A DNA stretch of 64,000 nt from Gaiellasilicea sp963802765 (GTDB lineage: Bacteria; Actinomycetota; Thermoleophilia; Gaiellales; Gaiellaceae). Location of the stretch: contig CAWDJZ010000008.1 in assembly GCA_963802765.1 (NCBI GenBank), positions 67,128 through 131,127 of the forward strand, in the 5' to 3' direction. Positions 42,042-51,900 of the stretch are shown piece after piece; positions within the stretch are counted from its first letter, which is position 1; every line of letters begins with the position of its first letter. The notes beneath the pieces are model-generated. The model searched no databases. It was given only the letters and a program-made list of their open reading frames with translations, and was not told where the DNA came from. Both the position numbers and the translations under genes were made by a program.

Positions 42042-42707
42042 GTGCTCGCCCTGCCCGTCGTGCTCGCCGCGGTCGCCGCCTGGTGCCCCGCCAATCTTGC
42101 GGGCTCGATCGAGACGCCGGCGCCCGCGAAGCAGCTGATCACGGTCGAGGCGGCCTCGGCGCGAACCACGCACGCGACCCTGCGAACCTGGCGGCGCGTC
42201 GACGGATGCTGGACGCCCGTCGCCGGCCCCTATCCCGCGCGCGTCGGCAAGAACGGCATCTCCGCCGACCGCCGCGAGGGCGACGGCACGACCCCGGCCG
42301 GCACGTTCGCGATCGGCCGGACGATGTACGGCAACGAGGCGAATCCCGGGGTGCGCTTCAGCTACCGCCGCCTGCGCTGCGGCGACTGGTGGGACGAGGA
42401 CCCGTCCTCCCCGACGTACAACTCGTTCCAGCACGTCCGCTGCGGGACGCCGCCGCCGTTCCGGATCGTCAGCGAGGGGATGTGGGAGAACCCGCGCGCC
42501 TACCCGCATCTCGCGGTGATCGAGTTCAACATGCGCCCGGTCGTCCCGGGCCGCGGCTCGGGCATCTTCCTGCACGCGCAGACGGGCGGCCCCACGATCG
42601 GCTGTGTGAGCATCGGAAAGCCGCAGCTCCGCGCCGTCCTGCGCTGGCTCCGCCCGGGCGACGCGCCCGTGATCGCGATCGGGACGAGCCGCCAGCTGCG
42701 CGGCTAG
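42042..42707 (+). CDS. L,D-transpeptidase-like (YkuD family) exported protein
   Basis: 221-residue protein from GTG 42042 with a hydrophobic signal (LALPVVLAAVAAW). Catalytic block FLHAQTGGPTIGCVSIGKP corresponds to the YkuD HxxxxxxxTxGCV motif with the nucleophilic Cys; ISADRREGDGTTPAGTFAIG is the usual upstream block. Such enzymes make 3-3 cross-links in peptidoglycan. Short for a full L,D-transpeptidase and lacking LysM or Ig domains. In a peptidoglycan-related neighbourhood. Confidence 0.85.
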   Translation: MLALPVVLAAVAAWCPANLAGSIETPAPAKQLITVEAASARTTHATLRTWRRVDGCWTPVAGPYPARVGKNGISADRREGDGTTPAGTFAIGRTMYGNEANPGVRFSYRRLRCGDWWDEDPSSPTYNSFQHVRCGTPPPFRIVSEGMWENPRAYPHLAVIEFNMRPVVPGRGSGIFLHAQTGGPTIGCVSIGKPQLRAVLRWLRPGDAPVIAIGTSRQLRG

Positions 42708-42740
42708 CGGCGCCGCCCGCCGCGCGCTACGGTCCGGCCC

Positions 42741-44258
42741 ATGTCCGAGCGGAAGGAGTTCGCCGAGCTCCAGAAGCGGCTACGTGCACTGTGGCCCTCG
42801 GTGTCGCTGCGCTCGATCGGCGACATCGAGCGCACAGTCGTGGTCGTCCACTCGATCAGCATGGACGTTCCGGAGCAGCTGATCCCCGTCTTCCCGGCCT
42901 ACGAGGAGCGCTTCCTCTGTCTCGTGCTCAGCCTGCTGCGCTCGCCGCGCTCGCGGGTCGTCTACGTCACCTCGCAGCCGATCCTGCCCAGGCTCGTCGA
43001 CTACTACTTCGGGCTCGTTCCGGAGCTCGACACGCCCCGGGCGCGCAGCCGCTTCTCGGTCGTGTCGCTCGTAGACGGCCGCAACGAGCCGCTGACGCGG
43101 AAGCTGCTCGCCCGGCCGGGCGCGATCGAGCGGATCCGCTCCCTGATCGGACAGCCCGAGCTGGCGATCCTGCTGCCCTTCGCCACCTCGACGGACGAGG
43201 TCGAGCTCGCCGTGCGGCTCGGGATCCCACTCTACGGCGCCGACCCGGCGCTCGAGCGGTTCGGCACCAAGAGCGGGAGCCGGCGCATCTTCGACGAGGA
43301 AGGCGTGTCCCACGCGCGCGGCTTCGACGTCGGCGGCGAGCGCGACTTGCTGAAGGCGCTCGCCGAGCTGCGCTCGTCCAACGTTGCGCTCGCGACCGCC
43401 GTCCTCAAGCTCGATCGAGGCGTGAGCGGCCTCGGCAACGCCCTCGTCGGCGTCGACGCCGCCCTCGACTCGGACACCCTTCGCGGCGCACTCGAGCTCG
43501 AGGACACCGAGGTCGAAGAAGGCGATTTCTTGCGGGCGCTCGCCGACCAGGGCGGGATCGTCGAGGAGCTGATCGAGGGAGAAGACCTCCGCAGCCCAAG
43601 CGCCCAGCTCCGGATCAGCCCGTCCGGGCAGGTCGAGATCCTCTCGACCCACGACCAGGTGCTGGGCGGCCCCCACGGCCAGACGTACTTCGGCTGCCGC
43701 TTTCCTGCAGATCCCGAATACGCCGCGCTGATCGCGGCCGACGCCCTCATCGTCGGGCGGCGGCTCGCGCGCGAGGGCGTGATCGGGCGGGCCGGCGTCG
43801 ACTTCGTCGCCGTCCGGGGCGAGGGCGGCTGGGAGTCGTACGCGCTCGAGATCAACCTCCGCTGCGGCGGCACGACGCACCCGTTCATGGCGCTCTCGAC
43901 GCTCACGGACGGCAGCTACGACCCGCTCGCAGGGGAGTTCCGGAGCCGGCTCGGGGATCTCAAGCACTACGTCGCCACCGATCACCTCGACTCGCCCGCC
44001 TACGCGTCGTTGACCCCCGACGACCTGCTCGACCTCGTCGCCGAGCGCCACCTCGGCTGGGACGCCGAGCGCGAGACCGGGATCGCGCTGCACATGGTCA
44101 GCGCGCTCGCCGTCGCAGGCCGGATCGGGCTGACCGCGATCGGCGACACGCAGCCCGAGGCGGAGGCGCTCTACCACGAGCTGAAGCAGGCACTCGACAG
44201 TGTCGCCGCGCGGGCGGCAGGCGCCAAGACCGGCGCGACGCCCGCGCGAGCCGAGTAA
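42741..44258 (+). CDS. PGM1-related ATP-grasp peptide ligase
   Basis: 505-residue ATP-grasp protein resembling PGM1 of pheganomycin biosynthesis, which joins a nonproteinogenic amino acid to a peptide. The N-terminal domain has RTVVVVHSISMDVPEQLIP and VVYVTSQPILPRLVDYYFGL; the ATP-grasp part has FGTKSGSRRIFDEEGVSHAR, TAVLKLDRGVSGLGNALVGV, VEELIEGEDLRSPSAQLRIS, the Mg/ATP site LEINLRCGGTTHPFMALSTL. It sits 33 bases after the L,D-transpeptidase-like gene and beside other cell-wall enzymes, so the substrate may be a wall peptide or secreted peptide. No biosynthetic partner genes are obvious. Confidence 0.8.
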   Translation: MSERKEFAELQKRLRALWPSVSLRSIGDIERTVVVVHSISMDVPEQLIPVFPAYEERFLCLVLSLLRSPRSRVVYVTSQPILPRLVDYYFGLVPELDTPRARSRFSVVSLVDGRNEPLTRKLLARPGAIERIRSLIGQPELAILLPFATSTDEVELAVRLGIPLYGADPALERFGTKSGSRRIFDEEGVSHARGFDVGGERDLLKALAELRSSNVALATAVLKLDRGVSGLGNALVGVDAALDSDTLRGALELEDTEVEEGDFLRALADQGGIVEELIEGEDLRSPSAQLRISPSGQVEILSTHDQVLGGPHGQTYFGCRFPADPEYAALIAADALIVGRRLAREGVIGRAGVDFVAVRGEGGWESYALEINLRCGGTTHPFMALSTLTDGSYDPLAGEFRSRLGDLKHYVATDHLDSPAYASLTPDDLLDLVAERHLGWDAERETGIALHMVSALAVAGRIGLTAIGDTQPEAEALYHELKQALDSVAARAAGAKTGATPARAE

Positions 44259-44265
44259 CGGACTG

Positions 44266-45430
44266 TTACTCGGCCAGGCCGGCCGCGCGCAGGACGTCGC
44301 GGGCGAGCAGCTGCGCCTCGCCGAGCGTCACTCCCGGCCGATAGCCGGCGACGACGACGATCACCGGGCCCGCGCGGCGGTAAGCGATCGCAGCGGTGAG
44401 ACGGACGTCCGAGATCCAGCCGTGCTTCTGTGCGAGCGGGATGCCGCCAAGCCAGCGCCTGAGAAGGCCTGCGTTGTCGCCGACGCGCTGTGACCCGAGC
44501 AGGATCGCCCGGCCCGCGGCAGCCTGCGGCTGGGTCAGCCCCGTCGCCCGCAGTGCCCAGGGTCGGCCCAACGCCGCGGCATGGATGCGGAACAGCGCCC
44601 GGCCGAGATCCCGAACCGTGGTCACGCGCGCATGCGCTCCAGGCGGACCGGTCGCCGTGCCGGCGCGGTAGAGACCGGGGTAGCTCGACGACGTCATCCC
44701 GAGCCGGCGGAGACCCTCACCGACGGCCGTGAGCCCGAGACGGGCGACGATCCTGTTCGCCCCGAGGTTGGACGACCAGGCGCCGATCTGCTCCGCGTCG
44801 TAGAACAGGGGCGAGCGTTCCGGCCGCCGGTCGTCGCGCAGCGCGGCGGCCAGGACGGCGAGCTTGACCGTCGATGCCGCCGGGAAGCGGAGCTCCTCGT
44901 TCACCCCGGCGACGCGGCCCGTACGCAGATCGTGCACCCAGACTCCTGCTGTTCCGCTGGAAGCGCGCGGCGACCTCGCCGAGCCTCTGGTCGAGCGCGG
45001 CGTCCAGGACGACCGGCGGTGCCGCACGACGGTCTTGCGAGCGGAACGGGGCCTCGAGAGGCGGCTGTGGCGCGGGCACCACGCGCGCCGCCGCGGGTGC
45101 GCAGCTCGCGGTCACGCGCGGGATCGGCACCGTACCCGTCCTCACGGGGCGGTCGTATGCCTCGGCGTTCAACACCTGCGCGCTGCCGACCGCGAGCAGC
45201 TGCGAGCGCAGGCGATCGCAGCCGACGCTATGCCGCCCCGCCGCACGAATCGCCTCGAGGAGATCCCTGCCCGCGTCGTACCGAGCCTGGAGGCCGTCCG
45301 CGGTCGACGAATAAGCCGCCTGCGCCGCGGGGAGATAGCGCGCCTCGGCGGCGAGCAGTGCACGGTCGTCGGCAAGCGCTGCTCCCGGGAGGAGCAGTGC
45401 CGCCAGCAGGACGATCCCCGGTCCTCGCAC
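44266..45430 (-). CDS. class A beta-lactamase-like serine hydrolase (exported), frame-interrupted
   Basis: Signal peptide MRGPGIVLLAALLLPGAALA, a helical N-terminal region, then SGTAGVWVHDLRTGRVAGVN and the SxxK active site FPAASTVKLAVLAAAL, an SSN box (AWSSNLGANRIVARL in place of SDN) and QKHGWISDV (KHG in place of KTG). The two frames join near 44960; repaired length about 388 residues. The unusual SSN and KHG suggest a penicillin-binding or wall-remodelling hydrolase rather than a drug-resistance beta-lactamase. Precedes the MarR gene on the same strand downstream, 8 bases away. Confidence 0.8.
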
Positions 45431-45438
45431 AGAAACGC

Positions 45439-45930
45439 CTAGCCGGAAGGCTCGGCGCGCAGCGCCTCGCGAACGCGCACGAGCACCTCTTCCGCCAGCC
45501 GCAGGTCCCGCTCGCCGAGCTTCGCGCCGAGCGCGTCAGCCCATTCCTGCTGCGCCGCCTGGATCTCGCGCAACACGGCCTCGCCACGGGGCGTGATGCG
45601 AACGAGCCTGGCGCGGCGGTGACGCGGGTTCTCCTCGAACTCGATCAGTCCGTCGCGCTGGAGCGCATCGGCGGTGCGCTGCACGCTCTGGCGGGCGAGC
45701 CCGAAGATGCGCGCGATCTCCGCAACCGTCGCGGGCCCGTGCTCGGCCACCCCCAGCACCTGCCAGCGCGCCTCCGTCTGCCCGGCCGGCTTGGCCATCG
45801 CGTTCCCCGCCGCGATCAGCCGTCCGTGCAGCCGCAGGACCTGGACGACGAGATCGCTGAACGCGTTCCCAGCCGGCGTGCGCTCGAGCGCGTGGTCCGC
45901 TGATTTGACAGCATGCTGTCGTCCTGCCAC
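45439..45930 (-). CDS. MarR-family regulator
   Basis: 163-residue winged-helix protein from GTG 45930. DNA-binding core ATVAEIARIFGLARQSVQRT, ADALQRDGLIEFEENPRHRR and wing ARLVRITPRGEAVLREIQAA. Two palindromes with GACAG/CTGTC arms lie at and just upstream of its start, within 125 bases of the divergent ABC transporter operon, so it is likely an autoregulating repressor of that exporter. Confidence 0.9.
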   Translation of the reverse strand: MAGRQHAVKSADHALERTPAGNAFSDLVVQVLRLHGRLIAAGNAMAKPAGQTEARWQVLGVAEHGPATVAEIARIFGLARQSVQRTADALQRDGLIEFEENPRHRRARLVRITPRGEAVLREIQAAQQEWADALGAKLGERDLRLAEEVLVRVREALRAEPSG

Positions 45931-45948
45931 AATGACAGCATTCTGTCA
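45906..45948. promoter_or_regulatory. two MarR-type palindromic operators
   Basis: GACAGCATGCTGTC (45907-45920), a perfect 14-base palindrome inside the first codons of marR, and TGACAGCATTCTGTCA (45933-45948), with 6-base arms, just upstream of the GTG. Shared TGACAGCAT left half. They lie between marR and the divergent ABC exporter genes. Confidence 0.75.
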
Positions 45949-46022
45949 TATGGGGGGTCGAAAGGCGAGCGCGGATGTGGGAAGCGGATGCAGACTGGCC
46001 GCCGGTACGTAGGCTGAAAGCC

Positions 46023-46999
<977 letters not shown>

Positions 47000-47003
<4 letters not shown>

Positions 47004-47794
47004 CTGTGCGCTCGGCGGCCGTCAACGACGGCATGATCATGACCTGGCGCAACCTGAAGCGGGTGCCGCGCATCCCCGAGCTCGCGATCTTCGCGATCCT
47101 GCAGTCGATCATGTTCGTGCTGCTGTTCGCGTACGTGTTCGGCGGCGCGATCCCCCTCCCGGACGGCGGCTCGTACCGCGAGTACCTGATGCCCGGCATC
47201 TTCATTCAGACGCTCGGCTTCGCCTCGATCACGACGGCGATCGCGGTCACGGACGACATGTCGAAGGGGCTGATCGACCGCTTCCGCTCGCTGCCGATGG
47301 CCCGCTCGGCCGTCCTCAGCGGGCGCACGACCTCCGACGTCGTCTACAACGCCGGCATCCTGGTCGTGCTGATGCTGTCCGGCCTCGTCGTCGGTTGGCG
47401 CGTGAACGGCACCGTCGGCGAGTTCTTCCTGGCCGTGCTGCTCATGCTCTTCTTCACCTACGCGATGGCGTGGATCGGCGTCCTGATCGGGCTGAGCGTG
47501 CCGTCGGTCGAGGTCGGGCAGCAGCTCGGCTTCCTGATCGTCTTCCCGCTCACGTTCGTCTCGAACGCGTTCGTCCCCGTCGAGACGCTCCCGAGCTGGC
47601 TGCAGCCGTTCGCGGAATGGAACCCGTTCAGCGCGCTCACCGCGGCGACGCGCGAGCTGTTCGGCAACCCGAACCCGTACACGTCCGGCTTCCCGGGCGA
47701 GCACCCGATCCTGCTCTCGCTCGTGTGGACGATCGGTCTGCTCGCCGTCTTCGCGCCGCTCGCGGTGCGGAAGTACCGCTCGATCGACCGCTAA
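47000..47794 (+). CDS. ABC-2 type permease, DrrB type
   Basis: 264-residue inner-membrane permease with about six membrane spans: ELAIFAILQSIMFVLLFAYV, YLMPGIFIQTLGFASITTAI, then FRSLPMARSAVLSGRTTSDV (the ABC-2 coupling block), LFFTYAMAWIGVLIGLSVP, GFLIVFPLTFVSNAFVPVET, PILLSLVWTIGLLAVFAPLA. GTG start overlaps the DrrA-type stop. Partner of the upstream ATPase. Confidence 0.92.
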
Positions 47795-47994
47795 GAACTC
47801 GATTCAGGCCTGGGCGCTGGTTCATGGCCCTCTGATTGCGAGCGTAGGTGGGAAAGGTGTGCGTGGTAGAGGCGTGCGCGGATCTCGGCCTGGGTTGTGG
47901 CCAGTTGCCGGAGGTAACCGTGTGCCTCGAGCCACCCGATCGTCCGCTGGTTGAGTCCCAAGCGCTCAGCCGTCCTCCGTGGTTCGGGACGCAT
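47791..47994 (-). CDS. small basic hypothetical protein
   Basis: 67-residue protein whose ATG lies 7 bases after the end of the next upstream small gene on the same strand. The N-terminal half RTAERLGLNQRTIGWLEAHG looks like a helix-turn-helix-type segment, the middle is helical and the tail is disordered (EGHEPAPRPESSS). Overlaps the exporter permease stop convergently by 4 bases. It may be a genuine small DNA-binding protein or a spurious frame; not recognised. Confidence 0.4.
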   Translation of the reverse strand: MRPEPRRTAERLGLNQRTIGWLEAHGYLRQLATTQAEIRARLYHAHLSHLRSQSEGHEPAPRPESSS

Positions 47995-48001
47995 CGTCGC
48001 T

Positions 48002-48196
48002 CTAGCTCTCGAGCCGTCGGAGTCGTAGGAGGCGGTTGGCGCCGAGTGCGAGACCGGCCGGCAATCGCAGCCGGCGGCGGCGCTGGCCGGTGGCGCGGAG
48101 TGCGCGCGCGAGCCGCTCTGCGTCAGCCTCGCGCAAGCGCTGCTCGTGGCGCTCGCCTGCGACAGCGCGGAGAGAGTCGATGTCGTAACGGTGCAC
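48002..48196 (-). CDS. small basic hypothetical protein with strong ribosome-binding site
   Basis: 64-residue protein from GTG 48196 with GAGGAG 5 bases upstream. Begins VHRYDIDSLRAVAGERHEQR, then an Arg-rich helix (RALRATGQRRRRLRLPAGLA) that could contact nucleic acid or membrane. Sits 48 bases downstream of another small gene whose start has a similar GAGGAG. No recognised family. Confidence 0.5.
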   Translation of the reverse strand: MHRYDIDSLRAVAGERHEQRLREADAERLARALRATGQRRRRLRLPAGLALGANRLLRLRRLES

Positions 48197-48244
48197 GGTT
48201 CTCCTCTCGAGTCCTCTTGCCCGACCCCTGCGTCCTCGCATGGA

Positions 48245-48454
48245 TCAGATCGCCGGACGGGCCGGCACCGGCGTATCGGCCCCGCGCCGGCGCAGCCGGT
48301 CGAAGAGCCGGAGGCGTCCGGCCCCTCCGGCCTCGGGGCCGACCTCGGCTGCCTGCCCCTCCCGGGCGCTCAGCGCCTGGTAGGCGGCCAGGCCACGCGC
48401 CAGCTTCTCGTCGCTGCGCGCCTTCGCGATGTCGTTGCTCGTGAACGGATGCAT
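48245..48454 (-). CDS. small hypothetical protein upstream of BTAD regulator
   Basis: 69-residue protein from ATG 48454 with GAGGAG about 8 bases upstream. MHPFTSNDIAKARSDEKLAR resembles the start of small actinobacterial proteins beginning MHPF/MYPF. Basic C-terminus (FDRLRRRGADTPVPARPA). Divergent from the BTAD/cyclase regulator with 80 bases between starts, so it and the next small gene may be regulated by it. Function unknown. Confidence 0.55.
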   Translation of the reverse strand: MHPFTSNDIAKARSDEKLARGLAAYQALSAREGQAAEVGPEAGGAGRLRLFDRLRRRGADTPVPARPAI

Positions 48455-48534
48455 GACAGAACTCCTCTCCTGTTGCCCGGTTGCTTGCTCGATGGGAGAA
48501 TCGGCGCCGTCGATGACGAGCGGATGACCGGCGG

Positions 48535-51219
48535 ATGACGGAAGCGGGAATGCTCGAGTTCCGCCTGCTCGGCCCGCTCGAGGCCCGACTCGACGACCGG
48601 CCGCTCCCGCTCGGGGGCGTCCGGCAACGCGCGCTGCTCGCGCTCCTCCTCCTTCGATCGAACGAGGTCGTCTCGCGCGACCGGTTGATCGACGAGCTGT
48701 GGCGGGACCACGCACCCGAGAGCGCTGCCAACGCGCTCGCGGCGCTCGTCGCCCGCCTCCGCCGCGTGCTGCCGCCCGATGTTCTGGTCACGAGGTCCGG
48801 CGGCTACGAGGCGAGGATCGAGCCCAACGCGCTCGACATCCTTCGGTTCGAGCGCCTCGCCGAGCAAGGAAGCCGAGCACTCGCCGCCGGCGACGCCGCA
48901 CGCGCGGCCGAGCAGCTGCACGCTGCGCTCTCTCTGTGGCGCGGCCCGCCGCTGGCCGACTTCACCTACGCGCCGTTTGCCGAATCGACGATCGGTCGGC
49001 TCGAGGAGCTTCGGCTCGCCGTGCTCGAGAACCGGATCGACGCCGACCTCGCGCTCGGCCGACACGGCGACCTCGCGGGCGAGCTGCAGTCGCTCCTGCT
49101 GGAGCATCCGCTCCGAGAGCGGCTACGGGGCCAGCTGATGCTCGCCCTCTACCGCTCGGGCCGCCAGGCCGACGCGCTCGAGGTCTACCGGGACGGCCGC
49201 GCCACGCTGCTCGACGAGCTCGGCATCGACCCCAGCCCCGCGCTCCAGGAGCTCGAGCAGGCGATCCTGCGCCAGGACCCCTCCGTTCGCGCGGCGGCGC
49301 CCGCGCCCGGCGTAGATTCTCCGCCGGCGACGGACGACGCCGTGCACGCGGTCGACGGCGGGGTGCGCACGATCACGATCCTCTTCGCCGACATCGTGGG
49401 CGCCGTCGCGCTCGCCGAGCGGTTCGCCCCCGACGAGGTGCTGGCGCTCGTGGGCGGGTGCATGACGCTGATGAGCCTCGCCGCCGAGGAGTACGGAGGC
49501 ACCGTGCAGGCGTACGAAGGCGACGCCATCTGCGTCTACTTCGGCGTGCCGTCGGCGCACGAGAACGACCCGGAGCGCGCCGCGCGCGCGGCGCTCCGCA
49601 TTCTCGAGCTCGTCGACGACTATGCACGCGACGTGGAGGACGCGTGGGGGACCACCGGCTTCGCCGTCAGGGTCAGCATCAACACCGGCCGAGCAGCGGT
49701 CGGCATGGTCGGCGGCGCCAGTCGCCAGGCGCTCGCATTCGGCGACGTCGGGAACGTCGCCTCGCGACTGCGGTCCGCCGCCGAGCCCGGAACGATCCTG
49801 GTGGGAGAGACCACCGCGCGCCGCCTCGCCCACCGGTTCGCGTTCGAGTCCCTCGGCGAGATCGAGGTGAGGGGCAGGGAAGCGCCGGTGGCGGTCTCCC
49901 GTCTGCTGGCGCCGTCAAGTCGCGCGCCGACGTCGTCCGGCACGCCGAGCGTCGGCAGGGAGCACGAGACCACGGTGCTGCGCGGTGTCGTCGACGACGT
50001 CGTCTCGGGCCGGGGCAGGATCGTCGTCGTCTCCGGTGCTGCCGGGATCGGCAAGACGCGGCTCGTCGGCGAGCTTCGGTCACTTGCCGGGGAGCAGGTG
50101 ACATGGCTGGAGGGCCGCTGCCTCTCCTACGGCGGCCTCGCCCGCTGGCCTTTCGTCGAGATCCTCCTCGGCTGGCTCGCGGCGGAGGTCGGCGAGCCGG
50201 AGATCGCGATCAGGACGAAGGCCAGGGCACGGCTGGGAGCGCTGCTCGGCGAGCGCCTCGACGAGGTGCTCGCACCGCTCGGCCCCCTGCTCGGCCTCCG
50301 CTCCGAGCCCGAGCCCGAGATCGCGGCCGAGGAGACCGACGGGATTCCCGGCGCATACCTGCGCTGGCTGGAGGCGCTCGCCGCGGAGCGTCCCGTGGTC
50401 GTCGTGCTCGAAGACGTCCAGTGGGCGGACGCCTCGACGCGCGAGCTCGGCGAGGCAGTCATGGCGCTAACCGATCGCGCCGCTGTTGCGGTCGTCTTGA
50501 CCGTAGAGCCGATCGCGGCGTCGGAGGGTGCGGCACTGCGACGGCGCGCGAGCGGCGACTACGCACATCGCACGACCGAGGTCTCGCTCGGCCCCTTGGC
50601 CGAGACGGCCGCCAAGGAGCTCCTGACCGACATCCTCGGCGACGACGTCGAACCGGGCGTCCAAACCCGGCTCGTTCAGGAGGCAGAAGGCAACCCGCTC
50701 TACCTGGAGGAGCTCGCTCGCGCGTTTCAGGAGGGCGCGCTCGAGTCGCGCGGTCGCACATGGACGATCTCGATGCGGTCCCCCGAGCTGCTGCCGCCGA
50801 CGCTGGAGAACCTCCTGCTGGCGCGGATCGACCGCCTCGCCGCAGGCCCCCGCCGACTCGCCCAGACGGCCGCAGCCATCGGTCGCACGTTCCCCGTCGG
50901 TGTCCTTGCGCACGTCATGGACGACGATGTGGCCGAGGAGCTCGCCTCGCTCTTCCGGACCGAGATCGTGCGGGAACTCCGGCGCTACCCGGACTTCGAG
51001 TGCGAGTTCACCCACGGCCTGCTCCAGGAGGTGGCTCTCTCGACGCTCGCCGCCACCGTGCGCCGCGAGCTGTACCGGCGCATCGCGGCCGCCTACGAGG
51101 AGCTCTACGCAAGCTCGCTCGACGATCACGCCGAGCGGCTCGCCCACTACCACGCTCAGAGCGGGGATCTCCCCAAGGCGCTCGAGTACGCCGAGCGCGC
51201 GCGGACGTCACACATCTGA
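48535..51219 (+). CDS. BTAD (SARP)-class III cyclase-AAA regulatory protein
   Basis: 894-residue multidomain protein. Residues about 6-250: OmpR-type winged helix and bacterial transcriptional activation domain (EFRLLGPLEARLDDRPLPLG, NEVVSRDRLIDELWRDHAPE, LEHPLRERLRGQLMLALYRS, RQADALEVYRDGRATLLDEL). About 280-455: class III nucleotide cyclase domain (ITILFADIVGAVALAERF, EGDAICVYFGVPSAHENDPE, VRVSINTGRAAVGMVGGASR). From 475: AAA ATPase with Walker A VVVSGAAGIGKTRLVGELRS and Walker B VVVVLEDVQWADASTRE. It ends abruptly at ALEYAERARTSHI, where relatives usually continue into TPR repeats, and a toxin-antitoxin module follows within 23 bases. An alternative start is ATG 48550. Confidence 0.85.
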   Translation: MTEAGMLEFRLLGPLEARLDDRPLPLGGVRQRALLALLLLRSNEVVSRDRLIDELWRDHAPESAANALAALVARLRRVLPPDVLVTRSGGYEARIEPNALDILRFERLAEQGSRALAAGDAARAAEQLHAALSLWRGPPLADFTYAPFAESTIGRLEELRLAVLENRIDADLALGRHGDLAGELQSLLLEHPLRERLRGQLMLALYRSGRQADALEVYRDGRATLLDELGIDPSPALQELEQAILRQDPSVRAAAPAPGVDSPPATDDAVHAVDGGVRTITILFADIVGAVALAERFAPDEVLALVGGCMTLMSLAAEEYGGTVQAYEGDAICVYFGVPSAHENDPERAARAALRILELVDDYARDVEDAWGTTGFAVRVSINTGRAAVGMVGGASRQALAFGDVGNVASRLRSAAEPGTILVGETTARRLAHRFAFESLGEIEVRGREAPVAVSRLLAPSSRAPTSSGTPSVGREHETTVLRGVVDDVVSGRGRIVVVSGAAGIGKTRLVGELRSLAGEQVTWLEGRCLSYGGLARWPFVEILLGWLAAEVGEPEIAIRTKARARLGALLGERLDEVLAPLGPLLGLRSEPEPEIAAEETDGIPGAYLRWLEALAAERPVVVVLEDVQWADASTRELGEAVMALTDRAAVAVVLTVEPIAASEGAALRRRASGDYAHRTTEVSLGPLAETAAKELLTDILGDDVEPGVQTRLVQEAEGNPLYLEELARAFQEGALESRGRTWTISMRSPELLPPTLENLLLARIDRLAAGPRRLAQTAAAIGRTFPVGVLAHVMDDDVAEELASLFRTEIVRELRRYPDFECEFTHGLLQEVALSTLAATVRRELYRRIAAAYEELYASSLDDHAERLAHYHAQSGDLPKALEYAERARTSHI

Positions 51220-51241
51220 GCGATAGTCTGATTTATCTGAT
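51215..51241 (+). promoter_or_regulatory. TCTGA repeats before the toxin-antitoxin operon
   Basis: TCTGA at 51215-51219 and TCTGAT at 51227-51232 and 51236-51241, in an AT-rich patch directly before the antitoxin ATG. Spacing is irregular (12 and 9 bases). Possibly the autoregulatory operator of the VapB-like protein and part of its promoter. Confidence 0.35.
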
Positions 51242-51511
51242 ATGGTCGACCGCGTGGCGAGGCTCACGGCAACCGAAGCCGCACGGAAGTTCTCCGATGT
51301 CCTGAACCGTGTTGCGGCGGGCGAGGAGATCGAGATCGTCCGGAATGGGGCGACCGTCGCGCTGCTCGGCCCGCCCCGCCATCGTCTGCTCTCGCCTGAG
51401 GCGTTCCGCGAGCTGCTCGATTCGGCGCCGCCGATCGACGAGGAGTTCGCCGCCGACCTCCGCCGCGTCCGCGCCGAAGCGGAAGCCCCGGAGAGTCCGT
51501 GGCCGTCCTGA
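51242..51511 (+). CDS. type II antitoxin (Phd/YefM or VapB-like)
   Basis: 89-residue antitoxin. VARLTATEAARKFSDVLNRV and EEIEIVRNGATVALLGPPRH are the Phd/YefM-fold N-terminus that binds DNA; the acidic helical C-terminus (IDEEFAADLRRVRAEAEAPE) would wrap the toxin. It overlaps the PIN toxin gene by 13 bases, the usual toxin-antitoxin arrangement. Confidence 0.9.
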   Translation: MVDRVARLTATEAARKFSDVLNRVAAGEEIEIVRNGATVALLGPPRHRLLSPEAFRELLDSAPPIDEEFAADLRRVRAEAEAPESPWPS

Positions 51512-51897
51512 TCGACACGGATCTCCTCGTCGACTGGGAGCGAGGCGAGCCCGATGCTCTGGAGTCGCTGCTCGGCGATGAGGAGCGCGCGATCAGCGTG
51601 ATCACCGTGAGCGAGCTCCTGCACGGCGTGCACCGCGCACGGGGCGGCAGGCGCGTTCGCCGACAGGCGTTCGTCGAGCACATCATCACGGGGTTCGAGC
51701 CCATCCCGATCACCGAGGCTGTCGCTCGCGTACATGCGGAGGTCTGGGCCGGTTTGAGCCGGCGTGGCGTCACGATCGGCGCCCACGATCTCTGGATCGG
51801 CGCGACCGCCCTCGCCTACGGGTTGGGGGTCGCGACCCGAAACACGGTCGACTTCAGGCGGATCCCCGGGCTGCGCGTGCTGACGCCGTCTGCCTGA
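51499..51897 (+). CDS. VapC-type PIN-domain toxin
   Basis: 132-residue PIN ribonuclease from GTG 51499. Acidic active-site residues: LIDTDLLVDWERG (Asp), ITVSELLHGVHRA (Glu), TIGAHDLWIGATALAYG (Asp), and ATRNTVDFRRIPGLRV. It would cleave RNA when released from the antitoxin encoded just upstream. Confidence 0.92.
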   Translation: MAVLIDTDLLVDWERGEPDALESLLGDEERAISVITVSELLHGVHRARGGRRVRRQAFVEHIITGFEPIPITEAVARVHAEVWAGLSRRGVTIGAHDLWIGATALAYGLGVATRNTVDFRRIPGLRVLTPSA

Positions 51898-51900
51898 TCC

